Below, piece after piece: positions 33,885 through 43,602 of a DNA stretch of 64,000 bases (its first letter is position 1; every line of letters begins with the position of its first letter). Location: positions 1 through 64,000 of the forward strand of contig JAEYYV010000103.1 of the NCBI GenBank assembly GCA_023428295.1. The letters run 5' to 3'. The position numbers were made by a program, and so were the translations under genes. This stretch comes from Pseudomonadota bacterium. GTDB lineage: Bacteria; Myxococcota_A; Polyangia; Haliangiales; Haliangiaceae. The notes under the pieces were generated by a model that was given only the letters and a program-made list of their open reading frames with translations, had not been told where the DNA came from and searched no databases.

Positions 33885-36062
33885 ATGTTCGTGTGCAGCG
33901 AGTGCGGCGCATCGGGGCCGTCATCAGGAACGTGCCCCGCCGACAACACGCAGATGATCTCGATCGGCGAGGACTTGCTGCTCGGACAGACCGTCGGCGC
34001 CTACCGCGTGGCTCGCTTGCTCGGCATCGGCGGCATGGGCCGCGTGTACAAGGGCGTGCATCCCGGCATCGGATCGCGCGTCGCGATCAAGGTGCTCTCG
34101 CGCGAGTGCAGTGATCGCCGCGACCTCGTCGAGCGCTTCTTCAGCGAGGCGCGCGCGGTCAACTTGATCCGTCACGAGAGCATCGTGAACGTCCTCGATC
34201 TCGCGATGCTGCCGGACGGCCGTCCGTACATCATCATGGAGTACCTCGACGGCGCACCGCTCGCGAACATCGTCGAGATGTCCGTGCACCGCCAGCATCC
34301 GCTGCCGCTCGGTGGACTCGCGCGGCTCTGCGCGGAGGTTCTCGACGCGCTCGGTGCCGCGCACGCCAAAGGCGTCGTCCATCGCGACCTCAAGCCGGAC
34401 AACATCTTCGTGGCGCCGTCGGGTCGTCCCAAGGTGCTCGACTTCGGCATCGCGAAGCTCACCGATCTCAAAGGCAGCGCCACCGCCACTGGCTCGCTGC
34501 TCGGCACGCCTCACTACATGGCGCCCGAACAAGCAGCGGGTCGCCCCGTGGATCACCGCGCCGACATCTACGCGATGGGCGTGATCCTGTTCGAGTGCGC
34601 GACCGGGCAGAAGCCGTTCATCGCGGACTCGCTGTTCGATCTGCTGCGCAAGCACGTCGAAGCGCCGCCGCCACCACCGCGCTCGCTGCGGCACGACATG
34701 CCGCCCGATCTCGAGCACGTGATCCTCTGCGCACTCGCCAAGGCACCCGAGCAACGCTTCGCGAGCGCGCAAGCGATGAGCATGGCGCTCCAACAAGCGA
34801 CGCAGGGCCTACCCGAAGCGCAGTGGGCGCCGATCACGGGGAGCCCTGACTTCGCGACGACGATGCCGCACGCCGCGTGGTCATCGACACCGCCACAGAG
34901 CTGGGGTGGACAACGCTCGCACGCGAAGCCATCGGCGCAGCCGCCCATGGGCCAACCCATCGGACAAGCGGGCCAACACCCAGCGCCGATGGATCAGAAG
35001 CACCCGACGACGGTGTCCGCCTCGTCGGGCCAGCTGCAAACGCAGCCGACGCGCGCCAACGCGGAGTCCAGGCGCGGCGGCAAAGGCGGCCTCTTCGCGA
35101 TCCTCGGGCTCGTCGTCGTCGGCATCGGCATCGCGGCCGCCGTCGTCTTCTCCGGCGGTGACACGAGCACGTCGTCGACGACCGTGGCAGCGCCCACCGA
35201 GGCGACCGAGCCGACCGAGACCGCGCCGCCGACCGGCGCCGCCCCGGCGAGCCCGCCAGCAGCCAAGGTCGCCGCAGCGCCCGACGACGATCGTGACGAT
35301 GTCGACGACTTCGACAAGCAGATGGCAAAGGTCGAAGCCGAGATCGAGAAGCAGACGTCGGACGCCCTGAAGCAGGCCCAACAGCAAACGGCCGCCCAGC
35401 TCGCCCAAGCCAAGGCACAGCTCGAGGCTGCCGGCGTGAAGACCAAGATCGCGCAAGACCCACTCGCCGAAGCCGTCGATGACGCGCTCGGTGGCACTTC
35501 AAGCGGGCCCAACGCCACCGGCTGGTTCCAGCGTCACGCCGTCACGCCGCCGAACAGCAACTGGAAGAACATCGACATCGACAAGCACGTCGCGTGGGCG
35601 ATCGCGGAAGCCAAGCGCAACGTGCCGGACGCGCAACTCACGCGCATCGACGTCTCTCACGCGTTCGCCGACGGCCACGCGGACCTGACGCTCGACGACG
35701 GCGCGTTCAAAGGCAGCATCGACGTGCGCTTCATCTCTCCCGCGCGCTCCAAGCGCGATCCGAGCCTGCCGCGCGGCGTGTCGTCCAAGAACGTATGCGA
35801 GTTCCGCATCCTCGCGGGACCCAGCGGCGCCGAGATCTACGATATGGGCAAGACGGACTGCAAGACCGCGGTCGTTCCCAGGCCGCGCTGCTCGATCGCG
35901 CAGGTGTGGAAGAAGGCGATCAAGAAGAAGCCCGATCTCGCCACCGCGGTCGCCGACGTGACCTACACGTCGAACATCGCGTCGCACAAGATCGTGTGGA
36001 TGTTCGGCATCAAAGAGGACGGCCAGACCCTGATGTCCGAGCAGTTCCCCGACGACTGCTGA
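33885..36062 (+). CDS. Membrane Ser/Thr protein kinase with zinc ribbon and periplasmic domain
   Basis: A 725-residue receptor-type kinase. An N-terminal ribbon (CSECG and one further Cys, residues 4-17) precedes the kinase domain (LGIGGMGRVYKG, VAIKVL, VVHRDLKPDNI, VLDFGIAKL, GTPHYMAPEQ). A juxtamembrane Pro/Gln linker, one TM helix (about residues 405-430, GLFAILGLVVVGIGIAAAVVF), an acidic and coiled-coil Ala/Gln-rich stretch and a C-terminal domain (about 545-725) follow. That last domain is not recognised and contains three Cys (NVCEF, KTDCKT, PRCSIA). ATG 33885 has the half-site array right before it; the frame upstream is a shadow. Its stop converges on the next kinase gene 30 bases away. 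Confidence 0.93.
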   Translation: MFVCSECGASGPSSGTCPADNTQMISIGEDLLLGQTVGAYRVARLLGIGGMGRVYKGVHPGIGSRVAIKVLSRECSDRRDLVERFFSEARAVNLIRHESIVNVLDLAMLPDGRPYIIMEYLDGAPLANIVEMSVHRQHPLPLGGLARLCAEVLDALGAAHAKGVVHRDLKPDNIFVAPSGRPKVLDFGIAKLTDLKGSATATGSLLGTPHYMAPEQAAGRPVDHRADIYAMGVILFECATGQKPFIADSLFDLLRKHVEAPPPPPRSLRHDMPPDLEHVILCALAKAPEQRFASAQAMSMALQQATQGLPEAQWAPITGSPDFATTMPHAAWSSTPPQSWGGQRSHAKPSAQPPMGQPIGQAGQHPAPMDQKHPTTVSASSGQLQTQPTRANAESRRGGKGGLFAILGLVVVGIGIAAAVVFSGGDTSTSSTTVAAPTEATEPTETAPPTGAAPASPPAAKVAAAPDDDRDDVDDFDKQMAKVEAEIEKQTSDALKQAQQQTAAQLAQAKAQLEAAGVKTKIAQDPLAEAVDDALGGTSSGPNATGWFQRHAVTPPNSNWKNIDIDKHVAWAIAEAKRNVPDAQLTRIDVSHAFADGHADLTLDDGAFKGSIDVRFISPARSKRDPSLPRGVSSKNVCEFRILAGPSGAEIYDMGKTDCKTAVVPRPRCSIAQVWKKAIKKKPDLATAVADVTYTSNIASHKIVWMFGIKEDGQTLMSEQFPDDC

Positions 36063-36092
36063 CCCAGTTCGCTGATGGATCGACGATGGCAG

Positions 36093-38102
36093 CTATGGCG
36101 GTGGCGGCTGCTGCGGATCCGCGTTGTCCCGCTCGCGACGACGACGGTCGCGCGGCGTCTCCTCGTTGCCGCCGCTCGGCGGAGGTGGCGTGCTGGCGCC
36201 GGTGTTGCGCAGCTGCGCCTCGAGCTCCTGGATGCGACGGCGCGCGTCATCGCGCTCGCGCTCCGCGGCGGTGCGCGCAGCAGCGGCAGCCTCGCGATCA
36301 CGCTCGGCGGCCGTCGCGGCGTTGCGAGCAGCGTCGCGATCTTGCTCCGCACGTAGCTGGCCTTGGCGCGCAGCCTCGCGGTCTTGCTCGGCGGCAGCCG
36401 CGACTTGCTTCGCACGCTCGCGCTCCGCTTCGGCGTTGGCTTGCGCGACGCGGGCGCGCTCGCGCTCCGCTTCGGCGTTGGCTTGCGCGGCGCGCGCCGC
36501 ATCGCGAAGTTGCTCCGCCGTTTGCTGCGCGGTTCGCGCGGCGTCTCGCTGCGCGTCAGCCTCGAACTTCTGCTTCATCGCCTCCTGGTATCGCTTCATC
36601 GCGTCGTCGGCCTGGCCCTTCGCTTGAGCGGCGGCGGTGTCGGCCTGCTTGCGGAGCGCCTCGGCGGCTTTGCGTTTTGCCTCCGCTTGCGCGCGCAGCT
36701 GGTCGGCGTTCTTGCCTTCCTTCTGCGCTTGCTCGGCGAGCGCCTTGGCTTCATCGGCGGCGCGCGTAGCTTCGTCGGCCTCGCGCGCCTTCTCGGAGGC
36801 ATCGGCTTGCGCGGCGGCGGTCATCGCGCGCAGCTCGGCTTCCTCTTGCGCTTTCTTCGAGAGATAGCCCCAAATGAGGACGCCCGCGATCGCGGACGCG
36901 ACGAGCATCGCGACGAGCACGGTGGCCGCCTTGTTGCGGCGCACCCAACGCGCGAGGCGCCCCGTCATCGAGTAGCGGTGCGAGAAGACCAGGTCGCCTG
37001 TCAGGTACTGCTTGAGCGCGCGCACGAGCTCGTCGGCGGTGAACCGCTCGCTCGCCTTGTGCGCCATCGCGCGCGCGATGATTCCAGACAGCTCTTGATC
37101 CTTGGGCATCGCGGGCTCGCGCGGCTCGCCGGACTTGAGCCAATCGAGGAACGCGTGCAGCTGCGCGTTGCGTTCTTTGGCGCCCTCGGTGGTCTTCCAT
37201 CGAAACGGCGTGTTGCCCGAGACGACCTCGTACAACGTCACGCCGAACGAGTAGACATCGAAGCTCGGATCCGCCGCGCGTCCTTGGCTCTGCTCGAGTG
37301 GCAAGTACGGCGGTGTGCCGGCGCTGATCGTCACCATGCGCCCCGACATCGACGGAGGCTGGTCCTCCATCGACATGTCGCTTCCGCTCGGCGCATCGAG
37401 ATCGCGCGCGATGCCCCAATCGATCAGCGTGGCCTCGCCGCGCTTGCCCAAGATGATGTTGTTCGGCGTGCAGTCGCGATGCACCACGCGACGCTCGTGC
37501 GCGTAGGCCAGCGCTTCGGCGATCGCGACCAAGTTCGAGAGCAGCTCGAGCCGCTCGCGCGTGCACGGCTTGCCCTGCGCGGCTTCCTGCTCCGCGAGCT
37601 CGTCGAGCCGATCGCGCAAGCTGATCCCGTCGACGCGCTCCAGCACGCAGAACGGCCAGCCGACCGTGGCCTTGCCGAGCTCGTAGATCGTCACGATCGA
37701 CGGGTGCTGCAGCTTCGCGAGGATCCGCGCTTCGGCGGTCACTCGCTTCTGGAACATCTCGTTCATGCCCGCAGGCAGGTCGTCGCCCTCGCGCGGCGCC
37801 TTCAAGATCACCGTGCGACCGAGTCGCCGATCCTCGCCCGCGAAGATCTGCGCCATGCCTCCGCGCGCCATCGGATCGGCGGGCCACTTGAACGCGTTCT
37901 CGCTGACGAGCCCCTTGGGCAGGTCGAGCTCGATCGGAACGCTGATGTCATCCGCCGCGTTCGACGCCTGCACCACCGACTGACACATCGAGCAACTCGC
38001 CACGTGCGATTGCACGTGCGGCAACAACGCCTCGTCCTTCAGCTCGGCGAGCGTCGGATGCTTCTCTCCCTCGATCCCCGGCTGTGTGGGGTCGGTGGCC
38101 AT
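36093..38102 (-). CDS. Ser/Thr protein kinase with anti-sigma-like zinc finger and long coiled-coil tail
   Basis: About 669 residues. An N-terminal HVQSHVASCSMCQ motif matches the H-x3-C-x2-C zinc finger of anti-sigma factors. The kinase domain has a degenerate glycine loop (ARGGMAQIFAGE), catalytic Lys in VILKAPREG, a changed catalytic loop HRDCTPNN (usually HRDLKPxN) and DWG in place of DFG (LIDWGIAR). A TM helix (VLVAMLVASAIAGVLIWGYL) is followed by about 230 residues of Ala/Glu/Arg coiled coil and an Arg-rich end. I choose ATG 38102 because GGAG lies 6 bases ahead; ATG 38114 follows a TATAAC and would give a near-leaderless message. The loss of the conserved Lys in HRDLKP makes activity uncertain. 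Confidence 0.88.
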   Translation of the reverse strand: MATDPTQPGIEGEKHPTLAELKDEALLPHVQSHVASCSMCQSVVQASNAADDISVPIELDLPKGLVSENAFKWPADPMARGGMAQIFAGEDRRLGRTVILKAPREGDDLPAGMNEMFQKRVTAEARILAKLQHPSIVTIYELGKATVGWPFCVLERVDGISLRDRLDELAEQEAAQGKPCTRERLELLSNLVAIAEALAYAHERRVVHRDCTPNNIILGKRGEATLIDWGIARDLDAPSGSDMSMEDQPPSMSGRMVTISAGTPPYLPLEQSQGRAADPSFDVYSFGVTLYEVVSGNTPFRWKTTEGAKERNAQLHAFLDWLKSGEPREPAMPKDQELSGIIARAMAHKASERFTADELVRALKQYLTGDLVFSHRYSMTGRLARWVRRNKAATVLVAMLVASAIAGVLIWGYLSKKAQEEAELRAMTAAAQADASEKAREADEATRAADEAKALAEQAQKEGKNADQLRAQAEAKRKAAEALRKQADTAAAQAKGQADDAMKRYQEAMKQKFEADAQRDAARTAQQTAEQLRDAARAAQANAEAERERARVAQANAEAERERAKQVAAAAEQDREAARQGQLRAEQDRDAARNAATAAERDREAAAAARTAAERERDDARRRIQELEAQLRNTGASTPPPPSGGNEETPRDRRRRERDNADPQQPPPP

Positions 38103-38161
38103 CTTCGGCTCCATGCGTCGGTTATAACGCTCGGAGCCGCTGAAGGCAGATTAGTGACGAT

Positions 38162-39535
38162 CTAGTGGTCCTGGTCGCAGTCGGGGCCGTGCACGTGGCC
38201 CTCTTCGCCGTGCGCGGGCGCCTCCGGAATCGGCGTGCCCTGCTGCGTGAGCTTCTCGACCTCGGTCACCGTGGCGTGCTCGACGAGGAACTTCAGCACC
38301 TTGTCCTGGCGCAGCGAGTACTGCACGTTCTCGAGGCGACCATCGCGCTGCCACTCCGCACGCAGCTTCTGCGGCGCCGTGTTGCGCGCCTTGGCCGTCG
38401 CTTCGATGTGCGCGTTCAGCTCGGAATCGGTGAGCGCGATGCTCTCCTTGTCGCCGATCGCCTCGAGGAGCAGCTGGCCGCGAACCTCGTCGGCGCCCGC
38501 GGGACGCATCTTCTCGCGCAGATCCGCGGACAGGCCCGCGTTGCCGCGCTCGGGCTGCATGCCGAGCATCTGGCGCAGACGCTGGTACTGCATCTCGACC
38601 GCGCGCTCGACGAGCGCCGGCGCGACCGGGATCTGGTTCTTCTTGATCAGCTCGCGCAGGACGTTCTCGCGCGCTTCGCGATCGATGACCTCTTGCTCCT
38701 TGGCCTCGAGCTCCTTGCGCAGGTTGGCCTTCAGCTCGTCGAGCGTCTCGCCCTTGCCGGTGTCCTTCGCGAACTCGTCGTCGAGAGCGGGCACGTCCTT
38801 GACGCGCGCCTCGAGGATCGTGACGGTCAGGTTTGCCTTGCGACCGCGGATCTGCTCGTCCTTGTGATCGTCGGGGACTTGGATCTCGAGGACCTTGTCC
38901 TTGGTGTCGATCGGAATGCCCGTGAGCGCCTCGCGCATACCGGGGATCGGCTCGCGCTCGGGGTCGTCGAGGTCGACCGCGAACTGCGGCTGGTTGATCG
39001 CGTGCTCGCCGATCGTGCCGGTCACCGAGAGACCGACGATGTCGCCAGCCGCGGTCACGTCACGCCCCTCGATGGGACGCAGCTCCGTGTGCTCGCGCTG
39101 CAAGTTCTTCAGCGCTTCCTCGACCGCTTCGTCCTTCACGTCGAGCTTGCGGCGCTCGATCTCGAGGCCCTTGTAGTCCTGCGGAACGACGTCGCCCTTG
39201 ATCTCGATGATCGCGTTGAACGTGAACGGCTGGCCCTTCTTGATCGGCTGCGCTTCTTCCACGCGCGGCTCGGCGACGGCCGCGATGTTGTGCTCCTGCG
39301 TCGCCGTGAAGAACGACTCGCGCACGAGCTGGTTCATCACTTCGTAGTGCACGCGCTGGCCATAGATCTGCTCGAGCACCGAGCGCGGAGCCTTGCCCTT
39401 GCGGAACCCCTTGAGCGCGACGTCCTTACCGAGATCGCGGTAGGCCTCGTTGAGCTTGCCGCTCACGACTTCCCACGGAACCTCGACAAACATCTTCTTC
39501 TCGACGGGCGAAACGTCTTCGATGCGGACCTGCAT
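38162..39535 (-). CDS. tig: Trigger factor
   Basis: A ribosome-associated chaperone of 457 residues. The N-terminal ribosome-binding domain has the signature GFRKGKAPRSVLEQIYG. The FKBP-like isomerase domain follows (about residues 155-240) and the helical C-terminal arms carry VERAVEMQYQRLRQML. ATG 39535 gives the standard MQVRIEDVSPVEK start; an in-frame ATG at 39595 would add 20 residues that do not fit the family. The last ~20 residues (HGEEGHVHGPDCDQDH) are His-, Asp- and Cys-rich and look metal-binding, a tail also seen in some other trigger factors. A kinase gene follows 60 bases on. Confidence 0.96.
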   Translation of the reverse strand: MQVRIEDVSPVEKKMFVEVPWEVVSGKLNEAYRDLGKDVALKGFRKGKAPRSVLEQIYGQRVHYEVMNQLVRESFFTATQEHNIAAVAEPRVEEAQPIKKGQPFTFNAIIEIKGDVVPQDYKGLEIERRKLDVKDEAVEEALKNLQREHTELRPIEGRDVTAAGDIVGLSVTGTIGEHAINQPQFAVDLDDPEREPIPGMREALTGIPIDTKDKVLEIQVPDDHKDEQIRGRKANLTVTILEARVKDVPALDDEFAKDTGKGETLDELKANLRKELEAKEQEVIDREARENVLRELIKKNQIPVAPALVERAVEMQYQRLRQMLGMQPERGNAGLSADLREKMRPAGADEVRGQLLLEAIGDKESIALTDSELNAHIEATAKARNTAPQKLRAEWQRDGRLENVQYSLRQDKVLKFLVEHATVTEVEKLTQQGTPIPEAPAHGEEGHVHGPDCDQDH

Positions 39536-39591
39536 GACGGTCCGGGTTGGTACCACAGCCGTTTTGGAGCTACCAGTGCTCGTCGGCGGGT

Positions 39592-40563
39592 TCACCGACG
39601 CAAACGGTACGTCGGTTCACCGCCATGCGGGTCGCCCGGAACGACGAGATCCAGCCCGTAACTCTCGAGCTTTCGCGTCAGATCCTCCATGAACGAGACC
39701 GCATCGGCGACGTCGAGCATCTGCCCGATGGCCTTGGCGGTCAGCTCGTTCTCGCCGAGCGCGTTCAGCACGTGCCGCTCGTGCTTGTCGATCTGGAAGT
39801 CCTGCGGGACCACGCGATCCACAAGCCACCCGAGGCTCGACGAAATGTGCGGCGCGAGCCCGAGCCGCACCACCGCCGATTGCGCTCCGGATCCCGACTG
39901 ATAGCCGAGCGCGGTCCGTGCGTGGGGAGACATCGGCGGCGGACGTGTCAGCCCCCTGCGCGCGCGGGGCATCGGCGTCTTGCGCAGCTCGGGATTCGAC
40001 GGAGCTGCGCTCGCCGGCGCCATCGGAACGTGATGCGCGGCCATTTGAACCTGTGGGACGTACAGCGCTTCTTGCGCTTGCGGCACGCGTGCAGCGCCCG
40101 CCTGGTGCACGTAATCGACCTGCGGTGCGTGCGCGTGTCCGTCGGGGCGCTTGGGCAACATGCGCGGCGCGCCGGGTCCCCAATGCGCGGTGGGCTCGCG
40201 CTCGAACGTGGATTCCTCGTCGACGAGGCGCGGTGGATTGCCCTTGCTCCCCGCCAACCGGCGCGCGCTCTCTTCGAGCTGCCACTTGATCTGCTGCGCG
40301 GATCCCTCGGGGTGTTCGCCTACGTGGATGCCCCACGGTCCGTTCACGTCAGTCCCCGCCGGGCCGATGGCGAGCTCGATCCCATAGAGCATGATCGTCG
40401 GCCGCGTTTGATCGCGGCTCTCCGCGTACGCGCGCATGAGGACGCGCTGCTCCGCCCATTTCTCGGAGATGACCATCACCGATCGGTAATGGCTTGGTGG
40501 AGCGCCAGGGGCGCGCATCCACACGTCGACGAACCGGATCTGCGCCATGCGCACTACAATCAT
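39592..40563 (-). CDS. Hypothetical protein with possible winged-helix end
   Basis: A 323-residue soluble protein. Residues 1-105 look like a compact alpha/beta domain (IRFVDVWMRAPGAPPSHYRSVMVISEKW). A Pro/Ala-rich disordered middle (about 115-215) leads to a C-terminal helical unit (KHERHVLNALGENELTAKAIGQMLDVADAVSFMEDLTRKLESYGLDLVV) that resembles a winged helix: HTH-like spacing followed by a beta hairpin. No family is recognised. Start is ATG 40563 or ATG 40548. It lies 56 bases upstream of tig on the same strand. Confidence 0.7.
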   Translation of the reverse strand: MIVVRMAQIRFVDVWMRAPGAPPSHYRSVMVISEKWAEQRVLMRAYAESRDQTRPTIMLYGIELAIGPAGTDVNGPWGIHVGEHPEGSAQQIKWQLEESARRLAGSKGNPPRLVDEESTFEREPTAHWGPGAPRMLPKRPDGHAHAPQVDYVHQAGAARVPQAQEALYVPQVQMAAHHVPMAPASAAPSNPELRKTPMPRARRGLTRPPPMSPHARTALGYQSGSGAQSAVVRLGLAPHISSSLGWLVDRVVPQDFQIDKHERHVLNALGENELTAKAIGQMLDVADAVSFMEDLTRKLESYGLDLVVPGDPHGGEPTYRLRR

Positions 40564-40775
40564 AACTCAACCAGCTAGCGAGCACGGCGCGCCCGGACGC
40601 CACACCGAGCGACCACGCCCGTACGCGAAATGGTCGTGAGCTGCGCATCTGGAGCTAACTCCTCGACGAGACCAAGCGATCGCGCTGGCCCCGCGCGTGC
40701 ACATACTCCAGTCCGCGAAGACGAACAGCGACAAGCTCGCAGCGCTTCGACGAAACGTTTTGCACGGCGACTGAC

Positions 40776-40873
40776 TGGCGTTCCACCCGCGCCAGCAGAA
40801 CGCCACCCCCAGACCCCCGCTTCTTGCGGGTCCCGCCGACATCCTCCCCCAGGCTGTCGGCGGTTTATTTTTC
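40776..40873 (+). ncRNA. Candidate structured RNA or leader with three hairpins
   Basis: On the plus strand TGGCGTT/AACGCCA (40776-40782 and 40799-40805), CCCGC/GCGGG (40816-40820 and 40826-40830) and the terminator stem (40833-40863) follow one another. No plus-strand gene precedes the terminator, so it may end a small RNA or attenuate transcription before the BON gene. The 5' end and promoter are not identified. Confidence 0.3.
40833..40873 (+). terminator. Rho-independent terminator, plus strand
   Basis: CCGCCGACA (40833-40841) pairs perfectly with TGTCGGCGG (40855-40863), followed directly by TTTATTTTT. It is one of the clearest terminators in the window, and nothing protein-coding precedes it on this strand. 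Confidence 0.75.
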
Positions 40874-40888
40874 GGTGCTCTGTTTGCA
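40873..40888 (+). promoter_or_regulatory. Weak sigma-54-like -24/-12 element before the BON gene
   Basis: CGGTGCTCTGTTTGCA has GG and GC separated exactly as in the sigma-54 consensus and a good TTTGCA -12 half, but the -24 half is poor. A start at about 40899 would leave almost no leader before ATG 40901. Confidence 0.3.
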
Positions 40889-40900
40889 GCCTCGGGACGC

Positions 40901-41245
40901 ATGCCGAACAAGCCCACGACCTACGACGACATCACTCGTCGCACTGTCCCCGATCCCGATGGATCGATGCGTCCCTCGCGTGATCAAGTCGAGGCCGCGT
41001 TCGACGGCACACATACCCGAACGGCCGATGATCTGACGCTCCTCGCGGCGGTTCAGTCGGCGGTTCATTCCCACCCCGACGCGGCGCACGTAGCGCTCGA
41101 GGTCCGCGACGGCCACGTGGATCTTCGTGGCTCGGTCTCGCGACCGGCAGCCATGTCCGAGTTGGAGGATCTGGTGCGCACGGTCGAGGGCGTCGGGTCG
41201 GTCGAAAACAAGCTCGTCGTTGGCTCCCAGCCTAATGAAAGATGA
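40901..41245 (+). CDS. BON-domain protein
   Basis: A 114-residue protein whose residues about 40-110 form a BON domain: AVQSAVHSHPDAAHVALEVRDGHVDLRGSVSRPAAMSELEDLVRTVEGVGSVENKLVV, with the conserved central Gly. BON domains bind membranes or lipids and occur in envelope-stress proteins such as OsmY. There is no signal peptide in this frame, so it may be cytoplasmic or the start may be wrong; ATG 40967 would give a shorter form. It sits ahead of the DUF1328 gene. Confidence 0.85.
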   Translation: MPNKPTTYDDITRRTVPDPDGSMRPSRDQVEAAFDGTHTRTADDLTLLAAVQSAVHSHPDAAHVALEVRDGHVDLRGSVSRPAAMSELEDLVRTVEGVGSVENKLVVGSQPNER

Positions 41246-41394
41246 ATTACACTTAACGCTGGTTTGTTGTGCAGCACACCGAGTAGATGAGCATTCCCGC
41301 ACCACCTGAGCGCGCCCGGGCGCCCACTGCGCGTCAGCGCTCGGCTTCGATCGTCCAGGTGTGCGTTTCCTGGTCGGTGTGCGGCTCAGAGAAT

Positions 41395-41410
41395 TGGCAT
41401 CCAAATGGCA
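41395..41410 (+). promoter_or_regulatory. Second, overlapping sigma-54-like element
   Basis: TGGCATCCAAATGGCA also has GG and GC at the -24/-12 spacing; its -12 half is the -24 half of the stronger element that starts 11 bases downstream. It may be a coincidence of the repeated TGGCA. Confidence 0.3.
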
Positions 41411-41421
41411 CATCCGCTGCA
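41406..41421 (+). promoter_or_regulatory. Sigma-54 (RpoN) promoter upstream of the DUF1328 gene
   Basis: TGGCACATCCGCTGCA matches the consensus TGGCAC-G-N4-TTGCW with the GG and GC doublets at the right spacing. The predicted start is near 41432, leaving a 23-base leader that contains AGGAG before ATG 41455. An NtrC-type activator gene lies two genes downstream in the same direction. Confidence 0.65.
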
Positions 41422-41454
41422 CCGGTCAGAATGCATAACCTTTAGGAGATAGTC

Positions 41455-41619
41455 ATGTTTTCCTGGGCACTTGCATTCTTTCTCATCGCTCTCATCGCTG
41501 CAGTCTTCGGCTTCGGTGGCATCGCCGCCTCGGCCGTCGGAATCGCCAAAATCATTTTCGTAGTCGCCCTGATCCTCGCCGTCGTCAGCCTCGTGGCTGG
41601 TCGACGAACCGTTGGCTGA
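41455..41619 (+). CDS. Small two-helix membrane protein, DUF1328 / UPF0391 (YtjA-like)
   Basis: A 54-residue hydrophobic protein read directly from the sequence: two transmembrane helices (WALAFFLIALIAAVFG and VGIAKIIFVVALILAVVSLV) separated by FGGIAASA, ending in GRRTVG. This matches E. coli YtjA closely in pattern and length. The ATG has AGGAG 8 bases upstream, and a sigma-54-like promoter lies 34-49 bases upstream. The family is linked to general and envelope stress, with no known mechanism. It is 27 bases ahead of the NtrC-type gene and probably cotranscribed with it. Confidence 0.88.
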   Translation: MFSWALAFFLIALIAAVFGFGGIAASAVGIAKIIFVVALILAVVSLVAGRRTVG

Positions 41620-41646
41620 CGCCACGGAACAGAAAGGTAGCTCTCC

Positions 41647-43140
<1,494 letters not shown>

Positions 43141-43152
43141 TTGAATGGCGTC

Positions 43153-43602
43153 ATGACCAAAACGCAGCGGATTCATCTCCTGCTGGTCGAGGACGACGAC
43201 CTGGACGTGATGAACGTCCATCGTGCGCTCGCACAAGCGCACGAGGTCGCGTCGATCACCGTCGCGCGAGATGGCGTCGAGGCGTTGCGGCTCCTTCGCT
43301 CCGGCGAGCTCGCCATGGAGCGACTCGTGATCGTCGTCGATCTACGCATGCCCCGCATGTCCGGCCTCGATCTGCTGAAGGCGTTGCGCGAGGACCCACG
43401 TCTCCAGCGCATCCCGTCGGTGGTGCTCACCACCTCTGACGATCCGCATGATCGAGATGCAGCGTTCTGTCTCGGCGCTGCTGGCTACTTCGTGAAACCC
43501 GCCCAGCCGAGCCGCTTCCGGCAGATCATGGATGCCGTTCGCAGCTACTGGTCCGTGGCGGAGTTCGCGCCACCACCTCTGGCGGGGGCCGGCACGAAGT
43601 GA
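43153..43602 (+). CDS. Single-domain response regulator of the Rcp1 type
   Basis: A receiver of about 149 residues with no output domain. It has LLVEDDDLDVMNV, acceptor Asp in VIVVDLRMPRMSGLD, TTSDDPHDRDAAF and Lys in GYFVKPAQ, the pattern of Rcp1-like regulators paired with phytochrome-type or other histidine kinases. The start is ATG 43153; TTG 43141 directly after the activator's stop is the alternative. Its stop overlaps the GTG of the following kinase (GTGA). Confidence 0.9.
   Translation: MTKTQRIHLLLVEDDDLDVMNVHRALAQAHEVASITVARDGVEALRLLRSGELAMERLVIVVDLRMPRMSGLDLLKALREDPRLQRIPSVVLTTSDDPHDRDAAFCLGAAGYFVKPAQPSRFRQIMDAVRSYWSVAEFAPPPLAGAGTK

Larger units (their letters stand above)
40564..40900. 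other. Intergenic region, 337 bases, structured near its right end
   Basis: No convincing gene is seen here. The left two thirds show no clear promoter. The right third (40776-40873) holds three successive hairpins ending in a T-rich terminator, and the last bases before the BON gene carry a weak sigma-54-like element. An antisense open frame (40567-40917) has no coding look. Confidence 0.5.

Noticed and set aside
36363..38165. Plus-strand open frame of 600 codons opposite a Ser/Thr kinase
   Set aside because: Antisense shadow with a repetitive Leu/Arg composition; the kinase on the minus strand explains it.
40567..40917. Minus-strand ORF of 116 codons in the gap before the BON gene
   Set aside because: No ribosome-binding site, atypical composition, and it crosses the terminator hairpins.
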